The position numbers and the translations under genes are program-made. From Streptomyces natalensis ATCC 27448 (GTDB lineage Bacteria > Actinomycetota > Actinomycetes > Streptomycetales > Streptomycetaceae), in assembly GCF_000935125.1 (NCBI RefSeq), contig NZ_JRKI01000045.1, positions 124,001 through 188,000 of the forward strand: a stretch of DNA of 64,000 nucleotides, in the 5' to 3' direction. How positions within the stretch are numbered: the stretch's first letter is position 1; each line of letters opens with the position of its first letter. The notes under the pieces were generated by a model that made no database searches, was not told the DNA's origin, and saw nothing but the letters and a program-made list of their open reading frames with translations. Shown here piece by piece: positions 34,381-43,439 of this stretch.

Positions 34381-34560
34381 GTGCGCCTGGCGCGCTGCGG
34401 CAGCCGGAACTCAGCCCGCACTCAGGTGCGCCGGGCGCGCTGCCGCAGTCAGAACTCAGCCTGCACTCACGTGCGCCCGGCGCGCTGCCGCAGCTGGAAC
34501 TCAGCCCGCACTCACGTGCGCCCGGCGCGCTGCCACAGTCAGAACTCAGCCCGCACTCAC
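34381..34560. repeat. Four tandem 45-bp repeats at the 3' end of xylH
   Basis: Units begin at 34381, 34426, 34471 and 34516, each 45 bases starting GTGCGCC and ending CACTCA with C or G. They differ at only a few positions. The last unit contains the xylH stop codon, and the next bases (GTGCGCCCC) inside xylH start like a fifth unit. Read on the minus strand, every unit carries the same context as the stop codon, so the array looks like repeated duplication of the gene end. Confidence 0.9.
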
Positions 34561-35933
34561 GTGCGCCCCGCGGTCTTCTGCGTCCGCCGCGACACCGAGT
34601 CGATCACCACGGCGGCGAGCAGCACCGCACCCGTGATCATGTACTGGATCTCGCTGGCCATACCGAGCAGGTTCAGACCCTGCTGGATGGACTGGATGAC
34701 CAGCATGCCCAGCAGCGCGGACCAGATCTTGCCGCGGCCGCCGAAGAGGCTGGTGCCGCCGATGACGGCCGCCGCGATGACGTTCATCAGCGTGTTGCCG
34801 GAGCCCAGGTTCTTGGTGGCGCCCCCGGAGAGGCTGGCGATGAACAGTCCGCCGAAGGCGGCGAGCATCCCGGAGAGGGCGAAGACGCTGATCCGGATCT
34901 TGTTGACGTTGATACCGGCGCGGCGGGCCGCCTCGGCGTTGCCGCCGACCGCGAAGATCTGCCGTCCGTAGGTCGTCCGGCGCACCACGAAGTCCGCGAT
35001 CACCAGGACGGCCAGGAACAGCACCAGGGCCAGCGGGAGGCCGCGGGCGCCGGCCGGCTCGTTGAGGACGTAGGCGACGGCGAAGGCCAGCAGCGCGACC
35101 ACACCGGTGCGCAGCAGGATCTCGCTGAGCGGGCGCGCGGGCAGCGCGGCGGACCGGCGGCGCTTGGCGTCCAGCAGCAGCGAGGCGGCGTAGGCGAGGA
35201 CCGCGACCACCGCCAGACCGTAGCCGGCGGCCTTGTCCTCGAAGTAGTAGCCGGTGAGGTTCTCCACCAGGCTGCCGCTGGGCGTGTTGATGGAGCCTTC
35301 CTGGCCCATCATCCAGATCTGGAGGCCGCTCCAGCCGAGGAAGCCGGCCAGCGTCACCACGAACGCGGGCACGCCGATCTTGGCGAAAAAGAATCCATGC
35401 AGCGCGCCGATCGCGGCGCCGGCGGCGACGGCGATCAGCACCGACAGATAGTCGTTGAGGCCGTGGGTGACGCTGAGCACCGCCCAGACCGCCGCGCCGA
35501 CGCCCGCCACCGAGCCGACCGAGAGGTCGATCTCACCGAGCAGCAGGACGAAGACGATGCCGACGGCCATGATGCCGAGGCCGGACGTGTAGACGCCGAT
35601 GTTGGCGATGCTGTCGGCCGACAGGAAGCTGCTGTTCTTGAGCTGAAAGACGATCGCGATCACGATCAGGCCGATGACGACCGGCAGCGAGCCCAGCTCA
35701 CCGCCGCGCACCCGGCGCTTGAAGTCGGTCAGATAGCCGGCGAAGCCCTGCTCGCGGACGAGGAGGCGGGGGTCGACGGCGGCGGGGGCGGCGGCGGTGT
35801 CCGCGTCCGTCCCGTCGGCCGGGGCCGGGGTCTCGTCCGGCGTCGGGTCCACGGTCTCGGCGGCCGCGGGCTCTGCGGCCACGGGCTCTGCGGCCGCGGT
35901 GTCGGCCACGGTCTCCTTCTTGAGGTCGCTCAC
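34557..35933 (-). CDS. xylH: Sugar ABC transporter permease (XylH-like)
   Basis: A 458-residue permease of the ribose/xylose (BPD_transp_2) family. An acidic Ala/Pro-rich N-terminal tail of about 65 residues precedes roughly ten helices. The family signature is GEIDLSVGSVAGVGAAVWAVL, with the cytoplasmic TTYGRQIFAVGGNAEAARRAGIN loop that contacts the ATPase. Its start overlaps the xylG stop by four bases. From memory this corresponds to SCO6011 of the xylose importer next to rok7B7. The long acidic tail is unusual but common in Streptomyces members. Confidence 0.9.
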   Translation of the reverse strand: MSDLKKETVADTAAAEPVAAEPAAAETVDPTPDETPAPADGTDADTAAAPAAVDPRLLVREQGFAGYLTDFKRRVRGGELGSLPVVIGLIVIAIVFQLKNSSFLSADSIANIGVYTSGLGIMAVGIVFVLLLGEIDLSVGSVAGVGAAVWAVLSVTHGLNDYLSVLIAVAAGAAIGALHGFFFAKIGVPAFVVTLAGFLGWSGLQIWMMGQEGSINTPSGSLVENLTGYYFEDKAAGYGLAVVAVLAYAASLLLDAKRRRSAALPARPLSEILLRTGVVALLAFAVAYVLNEPAGARGLPLALVLFLAVLVIADFVVRRTTYGRQIFAVGGNAEAARRAGINVNKIRISVFALSGMLAAFGGLFIASLSGGATKNLGSGNTLMNVIAAAVIGGTSLFGGRGKIWSALLGMLVIQSIQQGLNLLGMASEIQYMITGAVLLAAVVIDSVSRRTQKTAGRT

Positions 35934-36748
35934 GCCCCAACCTCCTTCTTCACCATGTCCGTACGGGCCTTGCGGCGAGTGACGGCGTTGTCCGAGGCGC
36001 CGGTGATCGCGGCGATGATCTCTTCGTGGGAGGTGCCCTCGACATCGAAGACACCGTTGTTACGGCCCAGCCGCAGCACCGCGACCCGGTCCGCGACGGC
36101 CTGCACATCGGCCATGTTGTGGCTGATGAGGATGACGCCCAGACCCCGCTCGCGCAGCCGCTCGACCAGGTCGAGGACCTGCGCGGTCTGCTCGACGCCG
36201 AGGGCCGCGGTGGGCTCGTCCAGGATGACGATCTTCGGGTCGCCGATCAGCGCGCGGGCGATGGCGACGACCTGCCGCTGGCCTCCGGAGAGCGCGGCGA
36301 CGGGGATACGGACGCTGGGGATGCGGATGGACAGGGTGTCCAGCAGCTCCTTGGCCCGCTTTTCCATGGCGATCTCGTCCAGGACGCCGGCGGTTCGGGT
36401 CTCGTTGCCGAGGAAGAGGTTGGCGACGACGTCGAGGTTGTCGCACAGCGCGAGGTCCTGGTAGACGGTGGCGACGCCGAGCTCCTGGGCGTCGTGCGGC
36501 TTGCTGATGCGTACCGCCCGGCCCTCCCACTCGATGCTGCCGTCGTCGACCGGGTGGACGCCCGAGATGGTCTTGACCAGCGTGGACTTGCCGGCGCCGT
36601 TGTCGCCGACGAGGGCGACCACCTCACCGGGGTGGATCTCCAGGGTGACGTCCGTGAGTGCCTGGACGGCGCCGAACCGCTTGGAGATTCCGCGCAACGC
36701 CAGCACAGGCGTAGCGGACACGTGAATCATCTCCTTGGCCGCCGTCAC
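35930..36748 (-). CDS. xylG: Sugar ABC transporter ATP-binding protein (XylG-like)
   Basis: A 272-residue protein with one nucleotide-binding domain: Walker A GDNGAGKST, signature LSGGQRQ, Walker B IVILDEPT, and switch LISHN. E. coli XylG has two fused domains (about 510 residues); this is a single-domain version, so a homodimer is expected. ATG lies at 36748 or the internal VSATPVLALRG; the first is used here. It couples to xylH by ATGA overlap. Confidence 0.9.
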   Translation of the reverse strand: MTAAKEMIHVSATPVLALRGISKRFGAVQALTDVTLEIHPGEVVALVGDNGAGKSTLVKTISGVHPVDDGSIEWEGRAVRISKPHDAQELGVATVYQDLALCDNLDVVANLFLGNETRTAGVLDEIAMEKRAKELLDTLSIRIPSVRIPVAALSGGQRQVVAIARALIGDPKIVILDEPTAALGVEQTAQVLDLVERLRERGLGVILISHNMADVQAVADRVAVLRLGRNNGVFDVEGTSHEEIIAAITGASDNAVTRRKARTDMVKKEVGA

Positions 36749-36798
36749 AACGGCGGGGATGGTGCGAAGAGCGGGGCTCTGCGAAGAGGGGTGGGGGG

Positions 36799-36843
36799 CG
36801 GGCCGGGCCCGCGCCTGGGACAGGGCGGCGCGGGCCGGGCCCG
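36799..36843 (-). promoter_or_regulatory. Intra-operon hairpin between xylF and xylG
   Basis: A 17-bp stem with one mismatch (36799-36815 with 36827-36843) lies right after the xylF stop. Hairpins between binding-protein and membrane-component genes usually stabilise the upstream message and reduce read-through, giving excess binding protein. That role is inferred. Confidence 0.6.
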
Positions 36844-36854
36844 AGGGGTGCGGG

Positions 36855-37949
36855 CTACTTGATGCCGGCCGCTTCGCAGGCCTTCTTGACGTCGCCGGCG
36901 CAGATCTGGCTCGCCGTGTAGACCTTGTCCTTGATGATCGTGTCCTTGATGTTGGCCTTGGTCACGATCTGCGCGTCGTACAGCTTGGCGGGGATGCCCT
37001 TGACCTCGCCGCTGAGGCTGTCGACCTTCCGGTCGGTCAGGGAGCCGATCTTCTCGCCCTTGAGCAGCTTGACCGCGATCTCGGCCGTGGAGTCGGCCTG
37101 CGGCTTGATCTGCTTGTAGATGGTGAACGCCTGGTCGCCCTTGAGGATCCGCTGGAGACCCGCGAGCTCGGCGTCCTGGCCGCCGACCGGGACGTTGACG
37201 CCCTGCTTCTTGAGGGCGGTGATGATGCCGCCGGCCATGCCGTCGTTGCCGGAGTAGACGCCCTGGAAGTTGTCCTTGCCCAGTGAGTCGATGGCCGCGC
37301 TCATCTTCTTGTTGGCCTCGTCCGGCGACCAGTCCGGGATGTCCTGCTCGTAGGAGATCTTCTTGACCGCCTTGTCGAGGACGCTGTGGGCGCCCTTCTT
37401 GAAGAACGGCATGTTCGGGTCGGTCGGCGAGCCGTTGATCATGACGACATTGCTGTCCTTGGCCTTGTCGCCGAGCGCCTTGACCAGGGCCTGGCCCTGG
37501 AGGCGGCCGATCTTCTCGTTGTCGTAGGACACGTAGGCGGAGAGGTTGCCCTCGGCCAGCCGGTCGTACGCGATGACCTTGACGCCCTGCTTGGCGGCCT
37601 GGTTGACCCACGACTTGGTGGCCTTGTAGTCGACCGCGTCCAGGATGATCACCTTGACGCCCTGGGTGATCAGCGCGTCGAACTGCTTCTTCTGGTTCTG
37701 GGTGTCCTGGTCGGCGTTGTTGTACTTGACCTGGCAGTCGCTGCACAGCGCCCTGATCTTCGCCTGGATCAGCGGGCGGTCGAAGGTCTCGTAGCGCGTG
37801 GTCTTGTTCTCCGGCAGCAGCAGACCGATGGTCTTGCCGTCACCGCCGCCACCCTTGGCGCCGTCACCGGCCTTGCCGCAGGCGGCCACCGAGAGGGCCA
37901 TCGAGACGGCGGCGGTTCCTATGACGACGCGACGCGTCCAAACGTTCAT
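36855..37949 (-). CDS. xylF: Sugar-binding lipoprotein (XylF-like)
   Basis: A 364-residue solute-binding protein. A signal peptide ends in lipobox SVAAC (Cys24), then a periplasmic-binding fold opens with TIGLLLPENKTTRYETFD and has VIILDAVDYKATKSWV, IAYDRLAEG, YSGNDGMAGGIITALK and VGGQDAELAGLQRIL. It captures a pentose or similar sugar outside the cell and delivers it to XylGH. GGGAGG precedes the ATG at 37949. Binding specificity for xylose is taken from the S. coelicolor locus. Confidence 0.9.
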   Translation of the reverse strand: MNVWTRRVVIGTAAVSMALSVAACGKAGDGAKGGGGDGKTIGLLLPENKTTRYETFDRPLIQAKIRALCSDCQVKYNNADQDTQNQKKQFDALITQGVKVIILDAVDYKATKSWVNQAAKQGVKVIAYDRLAEGNLSAYVSYDNEKIGRLQGQALVKALGDKAKDSNVVMINGSPTDPNMPFFKKGAHSVLDKAVKKISYEQDIPDWSPDEANKKMSAAIDSLGKDNFQGVYSGNDGMAGGIITALKKQGVNVPVGGQDAELAGLQRILKGDQAFTIYKQIKPQADSTAEIAVKLLKGEKIGSLTDRKVDSLSGEVKGIPAKLYDAQIVTKANIKDTIIKDKVYTASQICAGDVKKACEAAGIK

Positions 37950-38119
37950 TGGGGTTGCCTCCCTGACGAGGCCGCGTCGTTGCGGCCGAGGTGGCTGGAA
38001 GTCAACTCGGCCGCCAGCCGACCGTCAAGAAGTAAATCCTTAACGAGATGGCAACGGTGCCATGCGTTAGCAGTGTGAACTCATACGGACTGGTAAGGGA
38101 CGCAAAGCCCCGGAGCCCG

Positions 38120-39352
38120 TCACACCGGAGCGGGCGCCTCCGCGTCCCGTACGCCATCAAGCAGGGTCGAATCGCCCATTTCGCTCAGTACAAGTGCGAG
38201 CGCGCCCAGCACCTCCGCACGGCCGCCGAGCGTGCCGGGCACGATGCCCAACTGCCGTGCCGCGCTGGGGATTGCATACCGCGACACTGACTCCCGGATC
38301 GGCGCCAGCACCAGCTCACCGGCCTCGGCGAGATCGCCGCCGAGCACCACCCGGCTGGGATTGAGCAGATTGCACAGATTCGCCACACCACTGCCGATAT
38401 GTCGGCCCACGTCCGCGATCACCCGTCGGCAGCCCGGATCGCCCTCGCGGGCCAGCTGCACCACCCGCGCCATGGTGAGATCCGGTCCGTGGCTCGGCTG
38501 GAGCAGCGGAAGGACGTAGCGGGCGGCGGTGAAGGTTTCCAGACAGCCGCGGTTGCCGCAGCGGCAGACCGGCCCGGACTCGTCCAGCGTGATGTGCCCG
38601 ATCTCGCCGGCGGTGCCGCCCGGCCCGCGATAGATCTGCCCGCTGATCACCAGGCCCGCGCCGACGCCGCTGGCCACCTTGATGTACGCCAGGTCGGCGG
38701 CCCCGCGCCCGCCGCCCCACACCAGCTCGCCGAGCGCGCCGAGGTTGGCGTCGTTGTCGACGTGGACGGGGACCCCGAGGCGTCCGGACAGCTCCCGGCT
38801 CGGGTTCGTACCGGCCCAGCCCGGCAGGATGGCCGTCGACCCCAGCGTCCCGGACTCGACGTCGATGGGCCCCGGCACGCCCAGACCGACGCCGATGACC
38901 TTGTCCGGGGCAATCCCGGTCGATTCGATCAGCCGCTTGACCAGCGATTCCGCCCGGTCGAAGCCCTCTGCCGCGGAGGCGTCCACATCGATCGGCTCGG
39001 CATCCTCGGCCAGCACCCGGTGGGCCAGATTGCCGATCGCCACCCGCATATGGGAGTGCCCGAAATCGACTCCTACGACGATGCCGGCGTCACCGGAGAG
39101 CGAAACGCTGCGGGCCCGCCGTCCGCCGGCGGAGGTCGGGGTCACCTCGACGGTGCCGCCGTCCTTCAGCTCGCGCACGATATTGGAGACGGTGGCCGCG
39201 GACAGCCCCGTGCTCCGGGCGATCTCCGCCTGCGTGAGGGAGCCCGCCATACGCACCGCTCGTACGACCCGCTCCAGATTGGCCCGGTGCAGCGAGGACT
39301 GCGAGCCCGGAGTCTCCATTGACTCATCCACTCCCGTCTGGGGCTGGGCCAC
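38120..39352 (-). CDS. rok7B7: ROK family transcriptional regulator Rok7B7
   Basis: About 410 residues. A MarR-like winged helix (LTQAEIARSTGLSAATVSNIVREL) is joined to a ROK sugar-kinase-like domain with VGVDFGHSHMRVAI, VHVDNDANLGALGE and the zinc motif CRCGNRGCLETF. Between xylFGH and ngcEFG it matches Rok7B7 (SCO6008), which in S. coelicolor represses xylFGH and affects antibiotics and carbon control. The start may be GTG at 39352 or ATG at 39319 (METPGSQSSLH); no clear ribosome site settles it. The 170-base gap to xylF includes TTGACG-like boxes and should hold its target operator. Confidence 0.88.
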   Translation of the reverse strand: MAQPQTGVDESMETPGSQSSLHRANLERVVRAVRMAGSLTQAEIARSTGLSAATVSNIVRELKDGGTVEVTPTSAGGRRARSVSLSGDAGIVVGVDFGHSHMRVAIGNLAHRVLAEDAEPIDVDASAAEGFDRAESLVKRLIESTGIAPDKVIGVGLGVPGPIDVESGTLGSTAILPGWAGTNPSRELSGRLGVPVHVDNDANLGALGELVWGGGRGAADLAYIKVASGVGAGLVISGQIYRGPGGTAGEIGHITLDESGPVCRCGNRGCLETFTAARYVLPLLQPSHGPDLTMARVVQLAREGDPGCRRVIADVGRHIGSGVANLCNLLNPSRVVLGGDLAEAGELVLAPIRESVSRYAIPSAARQLGIVPGTLGGRAEVLGALALVLSEMGDSTLLDGVRDAEAPAPV

Positions 39353-39534
39353 ATCGGTGGGGCCAGCGTGTCTCCAACATGTGAATCTAAGCTGACGCGC
39401 CCTGGCCGCCTCCCGTCAAGTCCTTGAGCGGTCAAAGGATCAAGCGCATTGCTACGGAATGGACATGGCACGGCCGGGGCACGGCTGGGGCCTCCCCCGC
39501 GCAGCGGCGAGGAAGGCCCCGGGCGGGCGGCGGG

Positions 39535-40461
39535 CTACTTGAGCGCTCCGGCCGTCAGACCGGCCACCACCTGCCGCTGGAAGATGATGTACGCCGCGAG
39601 CACCGGCAGCATCGCGATCGTCAGACCGGCGAAGAGCCCCGACCAGTCCCCCTTGTAACCCTGGCTCACGGCCAGCGCGACCAGTCCCTGGGTGAGCATC
39701 TTCTTGTCCGGGTCACCGACGTTGAGCACCGTCGGCAGGAGGTACTGGTTCCACTGCCCCAGGAAGTTGAAGATCCCGACGCTGATCAGACCGGGCTTCG
39801 CCATCGGCAGCATCACCTGGAAGAAGGTGCGGGTGTGCGAGGCGCCGTCGATGAGCGCGGCCTCCGCCACCGACGTCGGCAGGGTGCGGAAGAACCCGCA
39901 GAGGAAGAAGACCGTGAACGGCAGCGAATAGGCGATATAGACCAGGATCAGGCCGTGATAGGTGTCCAGCAGCGTCATGTTCTTCATGACGAAGAACAGC
40001 GGGACCAGCGCCAGGATCACCGGAAAGCCCATGCCTCCGACGAACAGGAAGTAGAGGAAGCGGTTCCCGGGGAAGTCGAAACGGGCCAGCACATAGGCCG
40101 CCATCGACCCGAGCAGCATGGTGCCGATCAGTGAACCGCCCACCACGATGAGCGAGTTGAGGAAATACTGGCCCATGTTGGCCTTGTCCCAGGCCCGCAC
40201 CCAGTTGTCGAAGTGCAGCGCCGAGGGCAGTCCCCAGGGGGAGCCGAAGATTTCGCTGTCGTCCTTGAAGGAGCTGACCACCGCCCACAGCAGCGGCATG
40301 GTCACCAACAGCCCCCAGATCACCAGGACACCGTGCGAGAAGACATTGAGGACGCCGCCCTCGCCTCCTCGCTTTCCGGCGCGCGGCTGACGGGCCGACG
40401 AGCCGTGCGGCTCCCGCGTCGTCACACCCGTCAGCTCGGCCGGATCCGTCTGCGCACTCAT
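39535..40461 (-). CDS. ngcG: Carbohydrate ABC permease, NgcG-like
   Basis: A 308-residue MalG-type permease with six helices after a polar N-terminus. The cytoplasmic EAA loop reads SVAEAALIDGASHTRTFFQVMLPMAKPGL. Third gene of an operon ngcE-ngcF-ngcG, which in Streptomyces takes up N-acetylglucosamine and chitobiose with the shared ATPase MsiK encoded elsewhere; no ATPase gene lies here, which agrees. The ATG at 40461 shares one base with the ngcF stop (TGATG). Confidence 0.88.
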   Translation of the reverse strand: MSAQTDPAELTGVTTREPHGSSARQPRAGKRGGEGGVLNVFSHGVLVIWGLLVTMPLLWAVVSSFKDDSEIFGSPWGLPSALHFDNWVRAWDKANMGQYFLNSLIVVGGSLIGTMLLGSMAAYVLARFDFPGNRFLYFLFVGGMGFPVILALVPLFFVMKNMTLLDTYHGLILVYIAYSLPFTVFFLCGFFRTLPTSVAEAALIDGASHTRTFFQVMLPMAKPGLISVGIFNFLGQWNQYLLPTVLNVGDPDKKMLTQGLVALAVSQGYKGDWSGLFAGLTIAMLPVLAAYIIFQRQVVAGLTAGALK

Positions 40462-41384
40462 CAGAACTCCAGTCGCTCACGCCGGCCCAGCCGCATCACG
40501 ATGGCCGAGAAAATCAGGGTCACGATCAGCAGGGAAACGCCGATGGCGGTCGCATATCCCGCCTGACCGTCGCGGAAGGTCTTCTGGTACACGTACAGCG
40601 GAAGAACCTCGGTCGCATAGTCGGGGCCGCCCGGACCCACGCTCATGATCTGCACGAACGCGAAGGCCGATACGTCCAGGGCGAGGATGCCCATATAGAT
40701 CCAGCCGGTCTGCACGGTGTCCCACAGCAGCGGCAGGGTGATCCGGAAGAACGTGTTGAGGCGGTCCGCGCCGTCCAGCAGCGCGGCCTCGTAGAAGTCC
40801 TTCGGGATCGAACTCATCCCGGCCGAGAAGAGGACGACATAGAAGCCGACATTGGCCCACACCATCGCGCCCATCACACACCACAGGGCGAGTTGGGGAT
40901 CGCCCAGCCAGTCCGGCTGCACGGCGTCCAGCCCGATCGCCTTGAAGAAGGCGTTGAGTGCGCCGCTCTCCGGGTTGTAGGCGAACTGGAACAGCAGCGC
41001 GACGATCGGGACGGACAGCACCTGCGGGAAGAAGTAGAGAATCTTGTACGCGGCCGACCCCCGTACGCCGCCGATCACCGCCTTCTTCCGCCGGCGGCCG
41101 CCGACATTGAGCATGAAGGCGAAGAACAGGCCGAGCGACAGCGTCACCACCGGCAGCAGGAGCAGCAGCGTCACACTGTTGCCCACTGCAGCCCAGAAGA
41201 CATCGTCTTGGAAGAGCCGCACATAATTGCCGAAGCCGACCATCTTCATGTCCGGACTCAGGCCGGTCCAGTCCGTGAAGGAGTAGTAGATGGCCTGCAC
41301 GAACGGCGAGATCACAAAGACCGCATAAATCGCCAGCGGGACGACCAGAAACCCCGCGATGAAACGGTATTTACCGTGCTGCAT
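40461..41384 (-). CDS. ngcF: Carbohydrate ABC permease, NgcF-like
   Basis: A 307-residue MalF-type permease with the first helix FIAGFLVVPLAIYAVFVISPF, an external domain, and the EAA motif DFYEAALLDGADRLNTFFRITLPLL. It pairs with NgcG to form the membrane channel. ATG at 41384 (MQHGKYRF) is chosen; the frame stays open to 41777 but that stretch overlaps the ngcE stop and is not conserved-looking. Confidence 0.88.
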   Translation of the reverse strand: MQHGKYRFIAGFLVVPLAIYAVFVISPFVQAIYYSFTDWTGLSPDMKMVGFGNYVRLFQDDVFWAAVGNSVTLLLLLPVVTLSLGLFFAFMLNVGGRRRKKAVIGGVRGSAAYKILYFFPQVLSVPIVALLFQFAYNPESGALNAFFKAIGLDAVQPDWLGDPQLALWCVMGAMVWANVGFYVVLFSAGMSSIPKDFYEAALLDGADRLNTFFRITLPLLWDTVQTGWIYMGILALDVSAFAFVQIMSVGPGGPDYATEVLPLYVYQKTFRDGQAGYATAIGVSLLIVTLIFSAIVMRLGRRERLEF

Positions 41385-41443
41385 GACTACCGATCCCGTT
41401 CTCTCCCTGCGGCCGCAGCCGCCGGTGACTCCCCCGGCTGACT

Positions 41444-41462
41444 CCCCCGGCTCCGCTGGGGG
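41444..41462 (-). promoter_or_regulatory. Hairpin between ngcE and ngcF
   Basis: CCCCCGGC and GCTGGGGG arms (one mismatch) with a 3-base loop in the 128-base gap after the binding-protein gene, next to a GGGGGTGCCCCC palindrome. It mirrors the xylF-xylG hairpin. Confidence 0.45.
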
Positions 41463-41512
41463 TGCCCCCAGAAGGCGCCCCCATGCGCTCATCGGTCCCG
41501 GCAACTCACCCG

Positions 41513-42952
41513 TCAGCGCTTGTACTTCTTGATGCCGGAGTCGCCTCGGGTGTCGTCCGCGTACTTCTGGATGTGCTGTATCGCCTCGTCCGGCGTCATC
41601 CGGCCGGCCATCATCTCGCCGAGCGCGCCGACCCCGATCCGCTCCTTCTGGAGCGCCACATACCAGTCCTGGAGCCGGGGGTTGACGATATGCGAACCGG
41701 CCTTCTGGAGCGCCGTCTGCGCCGAGGACAGGCCGGGCGGAAGGGTGACGCCCTCCGTGCCGCCGTTGAACGAACACAGCGAGGACACCTGCTTGATGAA
41801 ATTCTGCGCGGACTTCTTGCTGAGCATGATGCGCAGCAGCTCCATACCGCCCTCGGAGTTCCTCGCCGCCTTCGGGACGATGTACGGCTCACCGCCCGAC
41901 GCCCAGATCGTGCCGAACGGCATCTTGTCCGAGGTGGAGAGGCTGGACGGCGCGCCGACCGCGAGGTCGAAATGCGGGTTGCCGGCGATCTGTTTGGCGG
42001 ACTCGTTCTCCACCCAGGAGCCGTTGGGGATGAACAGCGCCTTGCCTTCGGCCCATGCCTTCTGCGACTGGAGGTGGTCGAGCCCCGGCGAGCCCTTGAG
42101 GACATACCCCTTCTTGTAGAGCTCGTAATAGGCGTCGAAGGCCGCCTTGACCGCGGGGTCCTTCCAGGCGTTGGGTTCGAGGTTGTCGATCCGCCGCAGC
42201 ACCTCTTCACCGCCGATTTTGGCGATGAACGGGTAGAGGCTGAAGGGCAGGTAGTAGGGGTACTTGCCCGGGTAGGTCCAGCCCGCGATGCCCTTCTTCT
42301 TGGCCTTCGCGCACAGCGCGAGCATGTCGTCCCAGGTCTCGGGGTATTCCGCGTCGAGCTTGTGCAGATTGCCTCTGGAGTACCACACGCCGTACACCGT
42401 GTAGGCGTAGTAGAGGATCCAGGTCTCCTTGCCGCCGAACTGCCCCATTTCGATGACGCCCGGCCGCAGCGTGTCGCGTACCTTCTTCGCCGGGTCGTCG
42501 ACCGAGGGAGCATCCAGGAGGGGCGTCAGATCGCTGAGCTGGTTCTTGGCGACCAGGGTGCCGAAGTCCATCTGCTCGGCGCCGGAGTTGTCGACGAGAT
42601 CGGGCGGGTTTCCCCCGTTGAACCGCGGCTGGAGGGTCGACTGGATCTTCTGCGTCGAGGAGAGCTTGACCTTGCCGTCGGCCTTGGGAAATGCCTTGAG
42701 GTACTCCGCCTGCGCGTCCTTGGCGTATTTGTCGCCGAATCCACCGTCGAAGATGACGACGTCCAGTCCCGCGGACTCATTGACGGCCAGGGGATTCTTC
42801 GCCGATTTCGTTCCCTTGGCGACCTTGTCATTGCCGCCGCCGGAGGAACTGGCACAGGCGGACAGCACACTCATGGCCGGTACGGCGACAATGCCGAGGG
42901 CGGCGGCCCGCTTGACCAGATCGCGACGGTTGAATTCTGAGGTGGATCCCAT
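41513..42952 (-). CDS. ngcE: Carbohydrate-binding lipoprotein, NgcE-like
   Basis: A 479-residue extracellular solute-binding protein (family 1). The signal region NRRDLVKRAAALGIVAVPAMSV begins with a twin-arginine-like motif and ends at a lipobox LSAC, so it is probably Tat-exported and lipidated. Mature features are GNPPDLVDNSGAEQM and WVENESAKQIAG. It fits NgcE, the N-acetylglucosamine/chitobiose receptor. ATG at 42952 (MGSTSEFNRRD) with GAGGA upstream. Confidence 0.88.
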   Translation of the reverse strand: MGSTSEFNRRDLVKRAAALGIVAVPAMSVLSACASSSGGGNDKVAKGTKSAKNPLAVNESAGLDVVIFDGGFGDKYAKDAQAEYLKAFPKADGKVKLSSTQKIQSTLQPRFNGGNPPDLVDNSGAEQMDFGTLVAKNQLSDLTPLLDAPSVDDPAKKVRDTLRPGVIEMGQFGGKETWILYYAYTVYGVWYSRGNLHKLDAEYPETWDDMLALCAKAKKKGIAGWTYPGKYPYYLPFSLYPFIAKIGGEEVLRRIDNLEPNAWKDPAVKAAFDAYYELYKKGYVLKGSPGLDHLQSQKAWAEGKALFIPNGSWVENESAKQIAGNPHFDLAVGAPSSLSTSDKMPFGTIWASGGEPYIVPKAARNSEGGMELLRIMLSKKSAQNFIKQVSSLCSFNGGTEGVTLPPGLSSAQTALQKAGSHIVNPRLQDWYVALQKERIGVGALGEMMAGRMTPDEAIQHIQKYADDTRGDSGIKKYKR

Positions 42953-43439
42953 GCTCAAGTCCTCGCCTTCTTCAGGACTCAGGCGGTGTACCGGAGCCAC
43001 CCCGGCACCGCAGGTCAGATGAAGCTGAGTTGTACGGGATGTGCACCGGACGCGCGGGATACGCGCTAGGGAGACGCGGGGAAATCATCCATTCCCCGGC
43101 ACTCCCCCGGATCCACGGCCCGGTCGCGCGGCCGCTCGGATGCCGACAGGTATAGTCCACTTCCAGCCGAAGGGGCAAGATCGAATGCAGGGTTGGACGG
43201 CGTCTTTCCCTAGTTGAGACCTCTGCGGCATGCCGGGAGTTCTCCCCTTGACCGGCGCGCCGGTGCGCGGAGCGGAATCCGCCGCTCGCTCACCACGGCG
43301 ACCCACCGACCGCAACGACACCCTTGACACCCCTTCTCCCCGCACCCCTTACTTGTCTCTGCCCACCCGCTCGTCCCGCCTTTCCCTGCGCCATCCACCA
43401 TCAACTGACAACGATGTCAACTCCGTTGAGAGGGCTCGC
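42953..43439. promoter_or_regulatory. Divergent control region ngcE / GH92
   Basis: A 487-base gap with divergent promoters. Near the GH92 start is TGACAACGATGTCA (43406-43419), an inverted repeat with TGACA/TGTCA arms centred on CG-A, much like LacI-family operators. It sits 20 bases before the GTG at 43440. TTGACA occurs at 43324-43329. The remaining DNA shows no gene. Confidence 0.5.

Noticed and set aside
34381..34560. Possible CRISPR array
   Set aside because: Units are directly tandem with no unique spacers and no cas genes are near.
32031..36464. A 1477-codon plus-strand open frame
   Set aside because: It lies antisense to dxs, xylH and xylG, all with clear motifs. Its composition is Gly/Arg/His/Asp-rich as in high-GC shadow frames, and it has no domain.
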